Source: Xanthobacter dioxanivorans (GTDB taxonomy: Bacteria; Pseudomonadota; Alphaproteobacteria; Rhizobiales; Xanthobacteraceae). Taken from it: 64,000 nt of DNA. Where the stretch lies: the NCBI RefSeq assembly GCF_016807805.1, contig NZ_CP063362.1:434001-498000 (forward strand), given 5' to 3'. The position numbers and the translations under genes were made by a program. This document shows positions 25,849-34,860 of the stretch, piece after piece (position 1 is the stretch's first letter; the number at the start of each line of letters is the position of its first letter). The notes under the pieces are model-generated. The model made no database searches. It saw only the letters and a list, made by a program, of their open reading frames with translations, and had not been told where the DNA came from.

Positions 25849-26622
25849 TCAGTTCGACCGGTGCGCGGAATCGCCGTCGACGGGCTGGTTGATGTCGAAA
25901 TTGGCCAGCTCATAGCCGCGGCGGAAGTCCATGATGTGCTTTTCCATCCACAAGGTGGCGTGCCGTGGATCGTGCCTGCGGATGCCCTCGAATATCTCGG
26001 TGTGGGCGGCGAGCATGCGATCCTTCGCATTGAGGCGGGACATCACGCGATAGAAGGCCGGATAGAAGAATTGCCCGATCGGCTCGCGCGCCAGCAAGAG
26101 CGCGCGGTTTCGTGATGCCTTGGCGATGATGTAGTGGAACTCGATATCCAGCGCCACGAGCTCGGCTTCATGTTCGAGGCAGCGGCTGGTCGCTGTGAGA
26201 TTCGTCTCGAGCAGGGCTATTTCTTCAGCGCTGGCGCGCTCGGCGGCAAGTTCTGCGGCGCGGACCTCGAGCGGCAGCATGATTTCCCACAGTTCAAGGA
26301 AGGTGATCTCGTGCAGGATCATCGCACGGGTCATTTGGTGCGCCAGGTCCTTTTCCTGGGGGACGCTGATGACCAGGCGACGTGCGCTCTTGCGGAAGAC
26401 GAGACCGCTCTGCTCGAGGACGCGGATCGCCTCGCGCACGGTCGAGCGGTTGACTCCGAGCTGCTTTGCCAGCTGCAACTCCGACGGCAGTTGCTGGCCT
26501 GTCTTGAAGACGCCGCCGAGGATGCGCTTCTCGATGGACGACGCGACGAGCTGATAGGTGGGCTGCGCCTCGACCCGCTCCAAGGCGAAAGCGTCGTTCC
26601 GGGCCTGCCCCATGATGCTCAT
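25849..26622 (-). CDS. FCD-domain GntR-family regulator, paralogue 2
   Basis: About 257 aa. Winged helix: ILGGVFKTGQQLPSELQLAK, then LGVNRSTVREAIRVLEQSGL. FCD domain: LDIEFHYIIAKASRNRAL and AAHTEIFEGIRRHDPRHATL, keeping the metal-binding His residues. Nearly collinear with the regulator at 23425. Start 26622 (MSIMGQARN) was chosen because the longer frame runs through a palindrome (CCGACAGTCGG, 26639-26649) that looks like an operator; Met at 26673 or 26697 are alternatives. Divergent from the CMD-like gene at 27002 and probably controls it. Confidence 0.9.
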   Translation of the reverse strand: MSIMGQARNDAFALERVEAQPTYQLVASSIEKRILGGVFKTGQQLPSELQLAKQLGVNRSTVREAIRVLEQSGLVFRKSARRLVISVPQEKDLAHQMTRAMILHEITFLELWEIMLPLEVRAAELAAERASAEEIALLETNLTATSRCLEHEAELVALDIEFHYIIAKASRNRALLLAREPIGQFFYPAFYRVMSRLNAKDRMLAAHTEIFEGIRRHDPRHATLWMEKHIMDFRRGYELANFDINQPVDGDSAHRSN

Positions 26623-26638
26623 GTCCACACTCAAATTG

Positions 26639-26853
26639 CCGACAGTCGGTCTATTTACACCACTCCGCACCATAGTGACGCTGCCCTCAGGCGCCAACCT
26701 AAATCGATCAAATCTACCGATACCAGAATTTTATCATTATTTTACAAAAACTTATGAGAATCATTCCGAATTTTTCCTGGCATATCGTCTCCTAAAGCGC
26801 CTTCTGGACAGCGGATTTGCGACCCGCTATAGACCGATAGTCCGACCATAAAT
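26639..26853. promoter_or_regulatory. GntR operator candidates in the divergent gntR/CMD-like region
   Basis: TAGTCCGACCA at 26838-26848 fits TNGTNNNACNA exactly and continues ATAAAT, giving the same GACCATAAAT string found upstream of the LivK-like gene at 17153-17162. TAGACCGA occurs just before it (26829-26836) and again, inverted, beside the palindrome CCGACAGTCGG at 26639-26649. The region between is AT-rich and otherwise shows no gene. Confidence 0.5.
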
Positions 26854-27001
26854 AGATCGAGTCCTCCTGGCCGCATTGCCCGCTGAGATGACGCCAACGG
26901 TCAGCAGGCACATCGAGTGCTTCTACGATTATATATTTATCGTAGGTATTTAGATGAAACAGGCTGGGTGACCCGCGCTTCGGACAACCGGAGGAAACCC
27001 C

Positions 27002-28387
27002 ATGCGCAAGACCTGTCGAGCCGCAAAGTTCGATGCCAAACCTCTCGATTCGGAGGAGCCTATTGCGGCAATATCGTCCATCCCTTCACGCCGAGCCCTT
27101 CTTGCCAATGCCGTCTGCGCGATCGGAAGCGTCGGTGTGATGGGGGCGGGGACTGCCCGTGCCGCCACCACGAATGAAACGGCGGACGCGCGCTATGAAC
27201 GCGGGATGCAGATGCTCAAGCGCATCGGCGGCGAGGGCTACGACATTCCCGTCAAACGCCTCGCGGAGGTGGCCCCGGATCTCGCGCGCTTTACCGTCGA
27301 GTATCCTTACGGCGACGTCCTGTGCCGCCCCGGCCTCGACCTGACGAGCCGCCAGATCTGCACGGTTTCGGCCCTGATCGCCAATGGCAGCGCCCAGCCA
27401 CAGCTCAAGTATCATATGAACGGCTTCCTGAACGTCGGGGGAAAGCCGCGGGAACTCGCCGAGCTGATGTTCGTGGCCATCGCCATCTGCGGCTATACTT
27501 CGGCGATAAACGGCGTCGGCCTGCTCCGCGAGATTTTCAAAGAACGCAACATCGCCTTCGAGGCGATCCCCCCCGTCGCCGACGACGGCACACGCCGGTA
27601 CGAACGCGGCATGGCAACCCTCATGGCCTGGTCGCAGAAGGGGCCTGACGCGGTGACCGGACCGCTTCAGAAGGTGTCCCCGGAACTCGCCCAGTGGGTG
27701 GTGGAGGTCGCTTATGGCGACCTGTTGTCGAGAGAGGGCCTCAGCCACCAGACGCGAGACCTCGCGATTGTGTCGATGCTCACCTCCGCGGGAAACCGCG
27801 CCGATGCGCTCAGATTCCATATCGAAGCCGCACTGCGCCACGGCCTCACCAAGGAACAGTTGATCGAGGCCATCACCCAGCTGAGCATCTATGCGGGATT
27901 TCCCGCGGCGCTCAATGCCTTCGCGGTGGCCAACGCGACGTTCAAGGACTGGAACGGCGCAGTCGCTGCCGGGCCGGCGCCTGCCGCCGTGGCGCAATCG
28001 GAGAGCCGCGAGGCCCGCCGCAAGCGCGGATCGGAAGTGCTGTCCAGGACATCGGCCGCGGCGGGCGAGGCGGTGGTGCGCAGCTTTGCCGACATTGCTC
28101 CGGACATCGGCACGATGATCGTCGAGAATGCCTATGGCGACGTCTTCGCCCGCAACCAGATCTCCTCGAAGACGCGCGAGCTGACCGCCTGTGCCGCGCT
28201 GGCGGCCGTTGGCAGCAAGACAATGGAAACGCCGCTTCGCGTCCATGTGAACGCCGCGCTCACCGCCGGCGCGAGCCGCGAGGAGATCAACGAGGCGCTC
28301 CTCAACCTCGTGCCCTATTTCGGCTACCCGGTGGTGCAGCAGGCGATCCGCATCGCCGGCGAGGAGATCGCCAAGCGACCCACCTGA
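27002..28387 (+). CDS. Tat-exported protein with three CMD/AhpD-like modules
   Basis: A 461-aa protein, preceded by CCGGAGGAAACCCC. A twin-arginine signal (SIPSRRALLANAV, then a hydrophobic run to GTARAA at about residue 55) implies folded export. Three carboxymuconolactone-decarboxylase-like modules follow: each has a YGDVL/YGDLL/YGDVF helix, a TR(Q/D/E)L-type helix and a histidine helix (KYHMNGFLNVGG, RFHIEAALRHGL, RVHVNAALTAGA) ending in GYTSA/GFPAA/GYPVV. AhpD-type CxxC pairs are absent, so peroxidase activity is unlikely. Three exported modules in one chain is unusual. Next to periplasmic alcohol oxidation genes it may handle a lactone or ring product; the function is unknown. Confidence 0.85.
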   Translation: MRKTCRAAKFDAKPLDSEEPIAAISSIPSRRALLANAVCAIGSVGVMGAGTARAATTNETADARYERGMQMLKRIGGEGYDIPVKRLAEVAPDLARFTVEYPYGDVLCRPGLDLTSRQICTVSALIANGSAQPQLKYHMNGFLNVGGKPRELAELMFVAIAICGYTSAINGVGLLREIFKERNIAFEAIPPVADDGTRRYERGMATLMAWSQKGPDAVTGPLQKVSPELAQWVVEVAYGDLLSREGLSHQTRDLAIVSMLTSAGNRADALRFHIEAALRHGLTKEQLIEAITQLSIYAGFPAALNAFAVANATFKDWNGAVAAGPAPAAVAQSESREARRKRGSEVLSRTSAAAGEAVVRSFADIAPDIGTMIVENAYGDVFARNQISSKTRELTACAALAAVGSKTMETPLRVHVNAALTAGASREEINEALLNLVPYFGYPVVQQAIRIAGEEIAKRPT

Positions 28388-28392
28388 AAACA

Positions 28393-28427
28393 AGGTCGGC
28401 CAGCCCAACGCAGGGGCTGGCCGACCT
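28393..28427. terminator. Perfect 14-bp hairpin after the CMD-like gene
   Basis: AGGTCGGCCAGCCC (28393-28406) pairs fully with GGGCTGGCCGACCT (28414-28427) around a 7-base loop, 5 bases after the stop. No T tract follows on the plus strand, so it is either a weak terminator or an mRNA-stabilising end. The rest of the gap to 28664 has no supported gene. Confidence 0.6.
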
Positions 28428-28663
28428 GCTGCTCGCAGCCGCGATCCTTCAGGCACCGCAATGTTCCTGGTCACATCTTTTGTGGCTTCGGATGCCGTAC
28501 GCCCGCACACCCCGGCCCCGGCACTACAGGCGCCGTGCGGCAGCCGAGACTTGAGAACACTTCTTCCGTGGAAGCGCGGGGCTTTGCAGGGGCCGGCACG
28601 GGCCGGCGACGCGGCGATCAGCCGTTTTCCGGCTTGTTACGCTTACTCAAAGAAAGTTACCCA

Positions 28664-30070
28664 ATGGCACTTCCAACCAAACTCCTCATCAATGGACAAC
28701 TTCTTGACGGCTGCGGGCTGCTGAGCGTCGTCGACCCCTCGACCGGCGAGCCGTTCGTCGAAGTCCCGCGCGCGTCGCAGGCACAGATGGAAGCGGCGAT
28801 CGCTGCAGCGAGGGCCGCCCAGCTCGCCTGGGGTGCGACCCCCTTGTTCACGCGTCGTGAGCGTCTGGCACGCTTCGCCGACGCCGTGGCGCAGAATGCC
28901 GACGAACTCGCCCGCACCCTGGTGATGGAGCAGGGCAAGCCCCTGGACCAGGCCCACGCCGAGATCAGCTATGCGGAGTTCTTTCTCCGCCATTTCGCCA
29001 CGGCGGATCTGCCTGTCGAAATCGTGCAGGACGACGAGGCACTTCGGGTCGAAGTTCATCATCGTCCGCTGGGCGTGGTTGCCGGGATCACGCCCTGGAA
29101 CTTTCCCGTGCTCATCGCTGCCTACAAGCTCGGCCCCTCGTTGATGCTCGGGAACAGCTTCATCCTCAAGCCAGCTCCGACCACACCTGTGACCTCGTTG
29201 ATGCTCGGCGCGCTGGCGCGCGATATCTTCCCTCCGGGCGTAGTCAACGTCGTCACGGATGCCAACGACCTCGGCGCATTGCTCACGACCCATCCGGGCG
29301 TGGCGAAGATCTCCTTCACCGGCTCAACGCCCACCGGGCGCAAGGTGATGGCGAGCGCCGCGTCGACCTTGAAGCGGATCACGCTTGAGCTCGGCGGGAA
29401 TGATGCCGCCATCGTCCTCGACGACGTGGACGTCGCTGCCGTGGCGCCGAAGATATTCGCCGGCGCCTTCCTCAATGCCGGGCAGGTCTGCATCGCCATC
29501 AAGCGGCTCTACGTCCACGATCGCGTCTATGACGCTCTCTGCGGCGCACTGGCGGCGCAGGCCGAAACCGCGGTCTTGGGGAACGGCCTCGACGCCGGCA
29601 CCTCGATGGGACCGTTGCAGAACGCCGCGCAGTATGCCAAGGCGCAACATCTTCTCGACGTGGCGGCGAACGACGGAACGATCGTCGTAGGCGGCATTGA
29701 GGCACGCAACGGCGGCTACTTCGTTCGACCGACCATCGTGCGCGACATTGCCGATGGCAGCGAGTTGGTCGACGAAGAGCAGTTCGCGCCGATCCTTCCC
29801 ATCGTGCGGTTCGATGACATCGACGACGTCGTGCGCCGTGCCAACGCCTCGCCCTATGGTCTGGGAGGGTCCGTCTGGTCCGGCGACGTCGATCGCGCCT
29901 ATGAACTGGCGCAGCGGATCGAGAGCGGCACCGTGTGGATCAACCACCACCTCCATTTCGGGCCCCACATTCCCTTCGCCGGTGCCAAGCAATCGGGCTA
30001 CGGCGTGGAGTTTTCCGAGGTCGGCCTCGCGGAATTCGGTCAGACGCACGTCATAAGCATCGCGAAATGA
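28664..30070 (+). CDS. Aldehyde dehydrogenase (NAD(P)-dependent)
   Basis: A 468-aa ALDH: oxyanion Asn in GITPWNFPVLIAAY, cofactor segment LKPAPTTPVTSLMLG, ISFTGSTPTGRKV, general base in LELGGNDAAIVLDD, nucleophile Cys276 in NAGQVCIAIKRLYV, and late motifs EEQFAPILPIVRF and PFAGAKQSGYGVEF. It oxidises an aldehyde to the acid. The start at 28664 (MALPTKLLINGQ) is the family start; the longer open frame is noise. Placed between the exported CMD-like protein and the quinohemoprotein alcohol dehydrogenase, it plausibly takes the aldehyde made by the latter after entry to the cytoplasm. Confidence 0.93.
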   Translation: MALPTKLLINGQLLDGCGLLSVVDPSTGEPFVEVPRASQAQMEAAIAAARAAQLAWGATPLFTRRERLARFADAVAQNADELARTLVMEQGKPLDQAHAEISYAEFFLRHFATADLPVEIVQDDEALRVEVHHRPLGVVAGITPWNFPVLIAAYKLGPSLMLGNSFILKPAPTTPVTSLMLGALARDIFPPGVVNVVTDANDLGALLTTHPGVAKISFTGSTPTGRKVMASAASTLKRITLELGGNDAAIVLDDVDVAAVAPKIFAGAFLNAGQVCIAIKRLYVHDRVYDALCGALAAQAETAVLGNGLDAGTSMGPLQNAAQYAKAQHLLDVAANDGTIVVGGIEARNGGYFVRPTIVRDIADGSELVDEEQFAPILPIVRFDDIDDVVRRANASPYGLGGSVWSGDVDRAYELAQRIESGTVWINHHLHFGPHIPFAGAKQSGYGVEFSEVGLAEFGQTHVISIAK

Positions 30071-30227
30071 AGGCCTCCGGCGGGTGCGAGCATCCGCACG
30101 GCGGGGCCTCTAGCGAAGGTATGCCACGAACGCACGCCGCCGATCCACCGTTCGGCGCCCTGCGCCTGCCGGTCCATCCCGTTCAACCGCGCCAGCCGAA
30201 GGGCTGATCCATTTGCAGGACACGACA

Positions 30228-32348
30228 ATGAGCTGCTGCACTGCGGGTTCGAAAACTCTTACCTTCGCATTGTTGGCTATGGGCATCGCCGCCGTCGTAC
30301 ATGCAGGCGGCACACCGGCCACCGCCGCGCCGGTTGCCGATGTGGATGGGCGGCGCATCATCGCCGCCGATTCCGAGCCCGGCAACTGGATGTCCCACGG
30401 GCGAACCTATTCGGAGCAGCGCTTCAGTCCGCTCAAGCGGATCACCGAGGCGAATGTCGCGAAACTGGGCCTCGCTTGGCATCACGACATCTACACCCGC
30501 ACCGCCCGAGGGCTGGAGGCGACGCCTATCGTCGTGGACGGCGTGCTCTACACGTCGACCGCGTGGAGTCATGTGCTGGCGCTCGATGCCCGCACCGGCG
30601 CAAAGCTGTGGGAGTTCGATCCAGAGGTCGACGGGACCTATGCGGCCCGGGCGTGCTGCGACGTGGTGAATCGGGGGGTAGCGGTCTGGAAGGGCAAGGT
30701 GTTCATTGGCGCAATCGACGGGCGCCTGATCGCCCTCGATGCGACAACCGGCAAGAAAGTCTGGGAGACGCTGACCGTAGATCGCAGCAAGGACTACACC
30801 ATCACCGGCGCCCCGCGAGTGGTGAAGGGAAAGGTGATCATTGGCAATGGCGGCGCAGAATTCGGGGTGCGCGGATATGTTTCCGCCTACGACGCCGAGA
30901 CCGGCGCGATGGCGTGGCGCTTCTACACCGTTCCCGGCAATCCTGAGGACGGCTTCGAAAGTCCCATTCTCGAAATAGCCGCGAAAACTTGGGCCGGGGA
31001 ATGGTGGAAATACGGAGGCGGCGGCACGGTATGGGATTCCATGGCCTACGACCCCGATCTCGACCTGCTCTATATCGGCGTCGGCAACGGTTCGACCTGG
31101 AACCGGAAGATTCGCAGCCAAGGAACGGGTGACAACCTGTTCCTGTCTTCGATCGTGGCATTGCGGCCGGACACAGGCGAATACGTTTGGCACTTTCAGA
31201 CCACGCCGGGAGAGTCCTGGGACTATACCGCCACCCAGCACATGATACTTGCGGATTTGGTGATTGAGGGGCGTCCTCGAAAGGTTCTGATGCAGGCGCC
31301 GAAGAACGGCTTTTTCTACGTGCTTGACCGCGAGACCGGAGCGTTCATTTCCGGAAAGCCCTACATCGCACTGACGTGGGCGAAAGGGCTGGACCCGGCG
31401 GGCCGCCCGATCGTCGACCCGCAACAGCGCTATGAGGATACCGGCAAGCCGACGCTCGTCGTTCCCGGACCGCTCGGAGGCCACAATTGGCATCCCATGA
31501 GCTTCAATCCCCAGACCGGCCTCGTTTATATCCCCACACGAGACGCCGGTGCCGTCTATGCTCCCGCGGCACCTGACAACTACAGTCTTCGCCCTGGTGC
31601 TTGGCGCTTCGGTCTGGACATGACGGCGCTCACCTTGCCCGAGGACGCCAAGGAACGCATCCAGGCCGCCAAGGGTGTCAAGGGACGGCTCATCGCATGG
31701 GACCCCGTCCGGCAGGTGGAAAGGTGGGCCGTCGAGATGCCCATGATCTGGAATGGCGGTGTGGTATCCACTGCCGGCAACCTTGTGTTTGCGGGCAACG
31801 CGCAGGGCCTCTTCGTCGCCTACAGGGCCGACACCGGCGAAAAATTGTGGGAGTTTGCGGCCGGAACCGGCATCGTCGCGGCCCCTGTCACCTACGAGGT
31901 GGACGGTGAGCAGTATGTCACGGTCCTCGCCGGATGGGGCGGGGCGGTGCCGATTGTCTTTCCGGGCATTGTCGCCGATGCACCCTCCAACGGCACCAAT
32001 CGCGTCCTGACGTTCAAGCTGGGGGGCTCGGCGCACTTGCCGGTCGCCGAAAAAGCCTCTTCCCCACTGGCTCCACCTCCGGCAATAGCCAATTCATCCG
32101 CTGTCGAAACGGGAAGGATTCTCTTTCAGGAGAATTGCTTCCGCTGTCATGGTGAGAGTGCGGTGGGCGGCCCGGTGCTGCCGGATCTCCGGCGCAGCGC
32201 CGCCATAGGCGACCCCGCCCTTTGGGGGCAGATTGTCCTTGGCGGAGCTCTTGCCTTCAACGGCATGGCGCCATTCGCAACTCAATTAAGCCAAGACGAA
32301 GTGGAGAAAATTCGATCCTACGTGATCAAGAGTACGCATCCGGCGTAG
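30228..32348 (+). CDS. PQQ-dependent quinohemoprotein alcohol dehydrogenase (type II)
   Basis: A 706-aa periplasmic enzyme with signal peptide to about residue 34 ([11 protein letters not shown]). Eight-bladed propeller repeats ([39 protein letters not shown]), the adjacent Cys143-Cys144 pair ([11 protein letters not shown]) that stacks on PQQ, and a C-terminal cytochrome c domain with CFRCH (637-641) and likely distal Met680. It oxidises a primary or secondary alcohol and passes electrons through heme to the respiratory chain. ATG 30228 has AGGA at good distance; TTG 30213 has none. No PQQ biosynthesis genes are in view. The stop TAG sits at the left edge of an IS66 element, so the native C-terminus may be altered. 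Confidence 0.93.
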   Translation: MSCCTAGSKTLTFALLAMGIAAVVHAGGTPATAAPVADVDGRRIIAADSEPGNWMSHGRTYSEQRFSPLKRITEANVAKLGLAWHHDIYTRTARGLEATPIVVDGVLYTSTAWSHVLALDARTGAKLWEFDPEVDGTYAARACCDVVNRGVAVWKGKVFIGAIDGRLIALDATTGKKVWETLTVDRSKDYTITGAPRVVKGKVIIGNGGAEFGVRGYVSAYDAETGAMAWRFYTVPGNPEDGFESPILEIAAKTWAGEWWKYGGGGTVWDSMAYDPDLDLLYIGVGNGSTWNRKIRSQGTGDNLFLSSIVALRPDTGEYVWHFQTTPGESWDYTATQHMILADLVIEGRPRKVLMQAPKNGFFYVLDRETGAFISGKPYIALTWAKGLDPAGRPIVDPQQRYEDTGKPTLVVPGPLGGHNWHPMSFNPQTGLVYIPTRDAGAVYAPAAPDNYSLRPGAWRFGLDMTALTLPEDAKERIQAAKGVKGRLIAWDPVRQVERWAVEMPMIWNGGVVSTAGNLVFAGNAQGLFVAYRADTGEKLWEFAAGTGIVAAPVTYEVDGEQYVTVLAGWGGAVPIVFPGIVADAPSNGTNRVLTFKLGGSAHLPVAEKASSPLAPPPAIANSSAVETGRILFQENCFRCHGESAVGGPVLPDLRRSAAIGDPALWGQIVLGGALAFNGMAPFATQLSQDEVEKIRSYVIKSTHPA

Positions 32349-32355
32349 GCCGCAG

Positions 32356-34011
32356 TCAGGCAGCTACGGCTTGATCCTGATGGGGTGCCGCGGCCCAATT
32401 CCATGGCAGGAGTTCAGGCAGCCGGCTTTGGGGCATGTCGGCAATGCGGGCGAGGACGTCGGCGAGCCAGGCCTGCGGATCGACATCATTGAGCTTGGCG
32501 GTGGCGATCATCGTCAGCATGAAGGCACAGCGATCGGCGCCGCGCTTCGAACCGGCGAAGGTCCACGAGCGGCGGCCAAGGGCGATGCCGCGCAGGGCTC
32601 GCTCCGCAGCGTTGTTCGACAGGCAGATGCGCCCGTCGGTCGTGAAGCGGGCAAAGGCGTCCCACTTGGTCAGCATGTAGTCCATCGCCTTGGCGACGTC
32701 GGCGTGGCGCGACAGGCGCGCCCGTTCGGTGCGCATCCAGTTCTCGAAGTCGGCGAGGAGCGGCAGGGAGCGTTCGCGGCGGATCGCCAGACGCTCGGCG
32801 GCATGCAGACCGTTCGCCTCGCGCTCGATTGCGAACAGTGCATCGATGCGCTTGACCGCCTCCAGCGCCATCGGCGAGATCGACGCCGCGTTCTTTCCGC
32901 GCCGGGCATTCTTCGCGATGTCGGCGAGCTCGAAGAACTTCCGTTTGGCATGGCTCCAGCAAAGCGCCTGGATGAGCGGTCTGGGACTTCGATCCTCAGC
33001 ATAGAGGCGACCATAGCCCGAGTAGGCATCGGCCTGGAGAATGCCAGTCCATCCCGCCAGATGCTCTTGGGGTTGCTCGGCCGTGCGGTCCGGGGAGGCA
33101 TAGTATAGGGCCGCCGGCGGGCCCTGGCCGTCGAAGGGACGATCGTCGCGCACATAGGTCCAGATCCGGCCCGTCACGGTCTTCCCCTTGGCCAGGATCG
33201 GCACCGTCGTATCGTCGCCATGCAGGCGCTCGGCGGCGAGGACGTGGGCGGCAATGAGGTCGTGCAGCGGCTGAAGGACATGAGCGCAGGCGCCTACCTG
33301 GTCGGCCAGCGTCGACAGCGACAGCTCGATCCCCTCACGGGCATAGCGCTCCGACTGCCGGTTCAGCGGCTGGTGTTGTCCGAACTTGTCGAACAGGATC
33401 ATCGCCAGGAGGTTGGGGCCGAGGAACCCTCGCGGGGTCGGGTGGAACGGTGCCGGCGCCTGGCTGATCCGTTCGCAGTCCCGGCAGGTGAACTTCTCGC
33501 GTACCGTCTGGATCACCTTCCACCGGCGGGGGATCGCCTCCAGCGTCTCAGTGACGTCCTCGCCAAGCTTGCGCAGGCGATCCGAGCCGCAGCAGGAGCA
33601 TGCGGAGGGACCGGGTACCACGACGCGCTCGCGCGGCAGATGCTCGGGGAACGGCTTGCGGCCGCCGCGGCGACGGCGCTCGAAGGAGGCCACCGTCGTC
33701 GTCTTCACCGCGGCATGCTCTGCGGCGAGTTCGTCTTCGCTCAGAGCCGCCTCGGCGTCCTCAAGCTGCATCTCCAACTGATCGAGAAGTCGGGCCGTGC
33801 GCTCGGAGCGCGTGCCGTAGAGCTCGCGCTTCAGCTTCTCGATCCGCAGCGTCAGATGGGCGACGAGGGCTTCGATGCCGGAGGCCTTCGCCTTCGCATT
33901 GGCCGCATCCGCGAGAGCCTCGTCCCGCTCGATCTCGGCCAAGTCGGCACGCCGTTCCGATGCCGCCAGCGCGGCCTTCAGGGCGGTGATGTCTTCCGGC
34001 AGATCGGCCAT
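32356..34011 (-). CDS. tnpC: IS66 transposase TnpC
   Basis: A 551-aa DDE transposase: N-terminal coiled coil (TLRIEKLKRELYGTRSERTA), zinc-finger-like CSCCG and CRDCE, catalytic Asp regions RLHGDDTTVPIL and LQADAYSGYGRLYAE, WSHAKRKFFELAD, and catalytic-Glu segment CLSNNAAERALRGIALGRR, followed by the IS66 C-terminal domain ending LPWNW. Intact. Start MADLPEDITALK at 34011 is the family start; the longer frame is spurious. Confidence 0.95.
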   Translation of the reverse strand: MADLPEDITALKAALAASERRADLAEIERDEALADAANAKAKASGIEALVAHLTLRIEKLKRELYGTRSERTARLLDQLEMQLEDAEAALSEDELAAEHAAVKTTTVASFERRRRGGRKPFPEHLPRERVVVPGPSACSCCGSDRLRKLGEDVTETLEAIPRRWKVIQTVREKFTCRDCERISQAPAPFHPTPRGFLGPNLLAMILFDKFGQHQPLNRQSERYAREGIELSLSTLADQVGACAHVLQPLHDLIAAHVLAAERLHGDDTTVPILAKGKTVTGRIWTYVRDDRPFDGQGPPAALYYASPDRTAEQPQEHLAGWTGILQADAYSGYGRLYAEDRSPRPLIQALCWSHAKRKFFELADIAKNARRGKNAASISPMALEAVKRIDALFAIEREANGLHAAERLAIRRERSLPLLADFENWMRTERARLSRHADVAKAMDYMLTKWDAFARFTTDGRICLSNNAAERALRGIALGRRSWTFAGSKRGADRCAFMLTMIATAKLNDVDPQAWLADVLARIADMPQSRLPELLPWNWAAAPHQDQAVAA

Positions 34012-34087
34012 GCACAGCGCTCGAAAGTCTCGTTCGCGACAGACAGATTCTGTCACGCAAGCCCTGCAATGCAAAGACTTTTGTGCG

Positions 34088-34429
34088 CTATCCCACCGCT
34101 TCCGGACGCCACGTCCTCTGCGGGTTCCTCCAGTCGATCCCGTCGAGCAGGCAGGCGAGATCCGTGTGGGTCAGAGCCACGACGCCGTCCTTGGCCGAGG
34201 GCCAGACGAAGCGTCCGCGCTCCAGCCTCTTGGCGTAAAGCGACAGCCCAACCCCGTCATGCCAGAGGATCTTCACCAGCGATCCGCTGCGGCCCCGAAA
34301 GACGAAGAGATCGCCACCGTTCGGATCGCGCTTCAACCCCTCCTGGACGAGGAGCGACAGACCCTGCATGCCCCGCCTCATGTCGGTGTGACCCATCGCG
34401 ATCCAGACCCGCGCCCGCGACGGGATCAT
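34088..34429 (-). CDS. tnpB: IS66 accessory protein TnpB
   Basis: A 113-aa IS66 Orf2-like protein: MGHTDMRRGMQGLSLLVQE, DLFVFRGRSGSLVKILWHDG, LYAKRLERGRFVWP. Required for IS66 transposition in the family, with unclear biochemical role. Its ATG overlaps the tnpA stop. Confidence 0.95.
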   Translation of the reverse strand: MIPSRARVWIAMGHTDMRRGMQGLSLLVQEGLKRDPNGGDLFVFRGRSGSLVKILWHDGVGLSLYAKRLERGRFVWPSAKDGVVALTHTDLACLLDGIDWRNPQRTWRPEAVG

Positions 34430-34809
34430 CGCAGCGCCCTCAGGACCGCAGCCGCCAGCGCCGGCGGCGTCGAGGCGGCAATCCGCAGCCGACTGCCACC
34501 CGGCAGGTCCACTACGATCGCCGTGTCATCGGCGGCCGCAAAGGGGTCGGACATAGCCCCAGGGGCCATCAGAACCGGAACGAAGGCCGGCTCCGGCTTT
34601 GTGGCAGGCTGCTCGGTGCGAAAGCTGCGCAGCCACGTCCCCAACTGGGAGCGCGAAATCCCGTGACGCCGCGCCGTCGCCGACACCAGACGCGGTGCCG
34701 ACTGGCTCTCCATCACGATCCGGAGCTTCTCGTCTTCGCTCCAACGGCGACGACGACCCGTCTCCACGATCTCCAAACGCTCGAAGGCACTGTGCTTATG
34801 GACGTCCAT
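34426..34809 (-). CDS. tnpA: IS66 accessory protein TnpA
   Basis: A 127-aa helix-turn-helix protein (RRRWSEDEKLRIVMESQ, then RRHGISRSQLGTWLRSF), the first gene of the IS66 set and the likely end-binding protein. Complete, so the element looks capable of moving. Confidence 0.93.
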   Translation of the reverse strand: MDVHKHSAFERLEIVETGRRRRWSEDEKLRIVMESQSAPRLVSATARRHGISRSQLGTWLRSFRTEQPATKPEPAFVPVLMAPGAMSDPFAAADDTAIVVDLPGGSRLRIAASTPPALAAAVLRALR

Positions 34810-34860
34810 ACGCGCAGTCTCTTACCGCGCCGGTCAGTTCGAAAGGCGGTTTAGACCGTA

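Larger units (their letters stand above)
32349..34860 (-). mobile_element. IS66-family insertion sequence (tnpA-tnpB-tnpC)
   Basis: Three genes in standard IS66 order on the minus strand, with tnpA/tnpB overlapping by 4 bases. The ends are not fixed: no convincing terminal inverted repeats were found by eye. CGTAGGC occurs at 32344-32350 and again at 34857-34863 and may be a 7-8 bp target duplication, but the bases just inside do not pair. If it is right, insertion happened at the last codon of the alcohol dehydrogenase gene. Confidence 0.8.

Noticed and set aside
30213..30227. TTG 30213 as start of the quinohemoprotein alcohol dehydrogenase
   Set aside because: No ribosome site there, while ATG 30228 has AGGA at 7 bases and begins a normal signal peptide.
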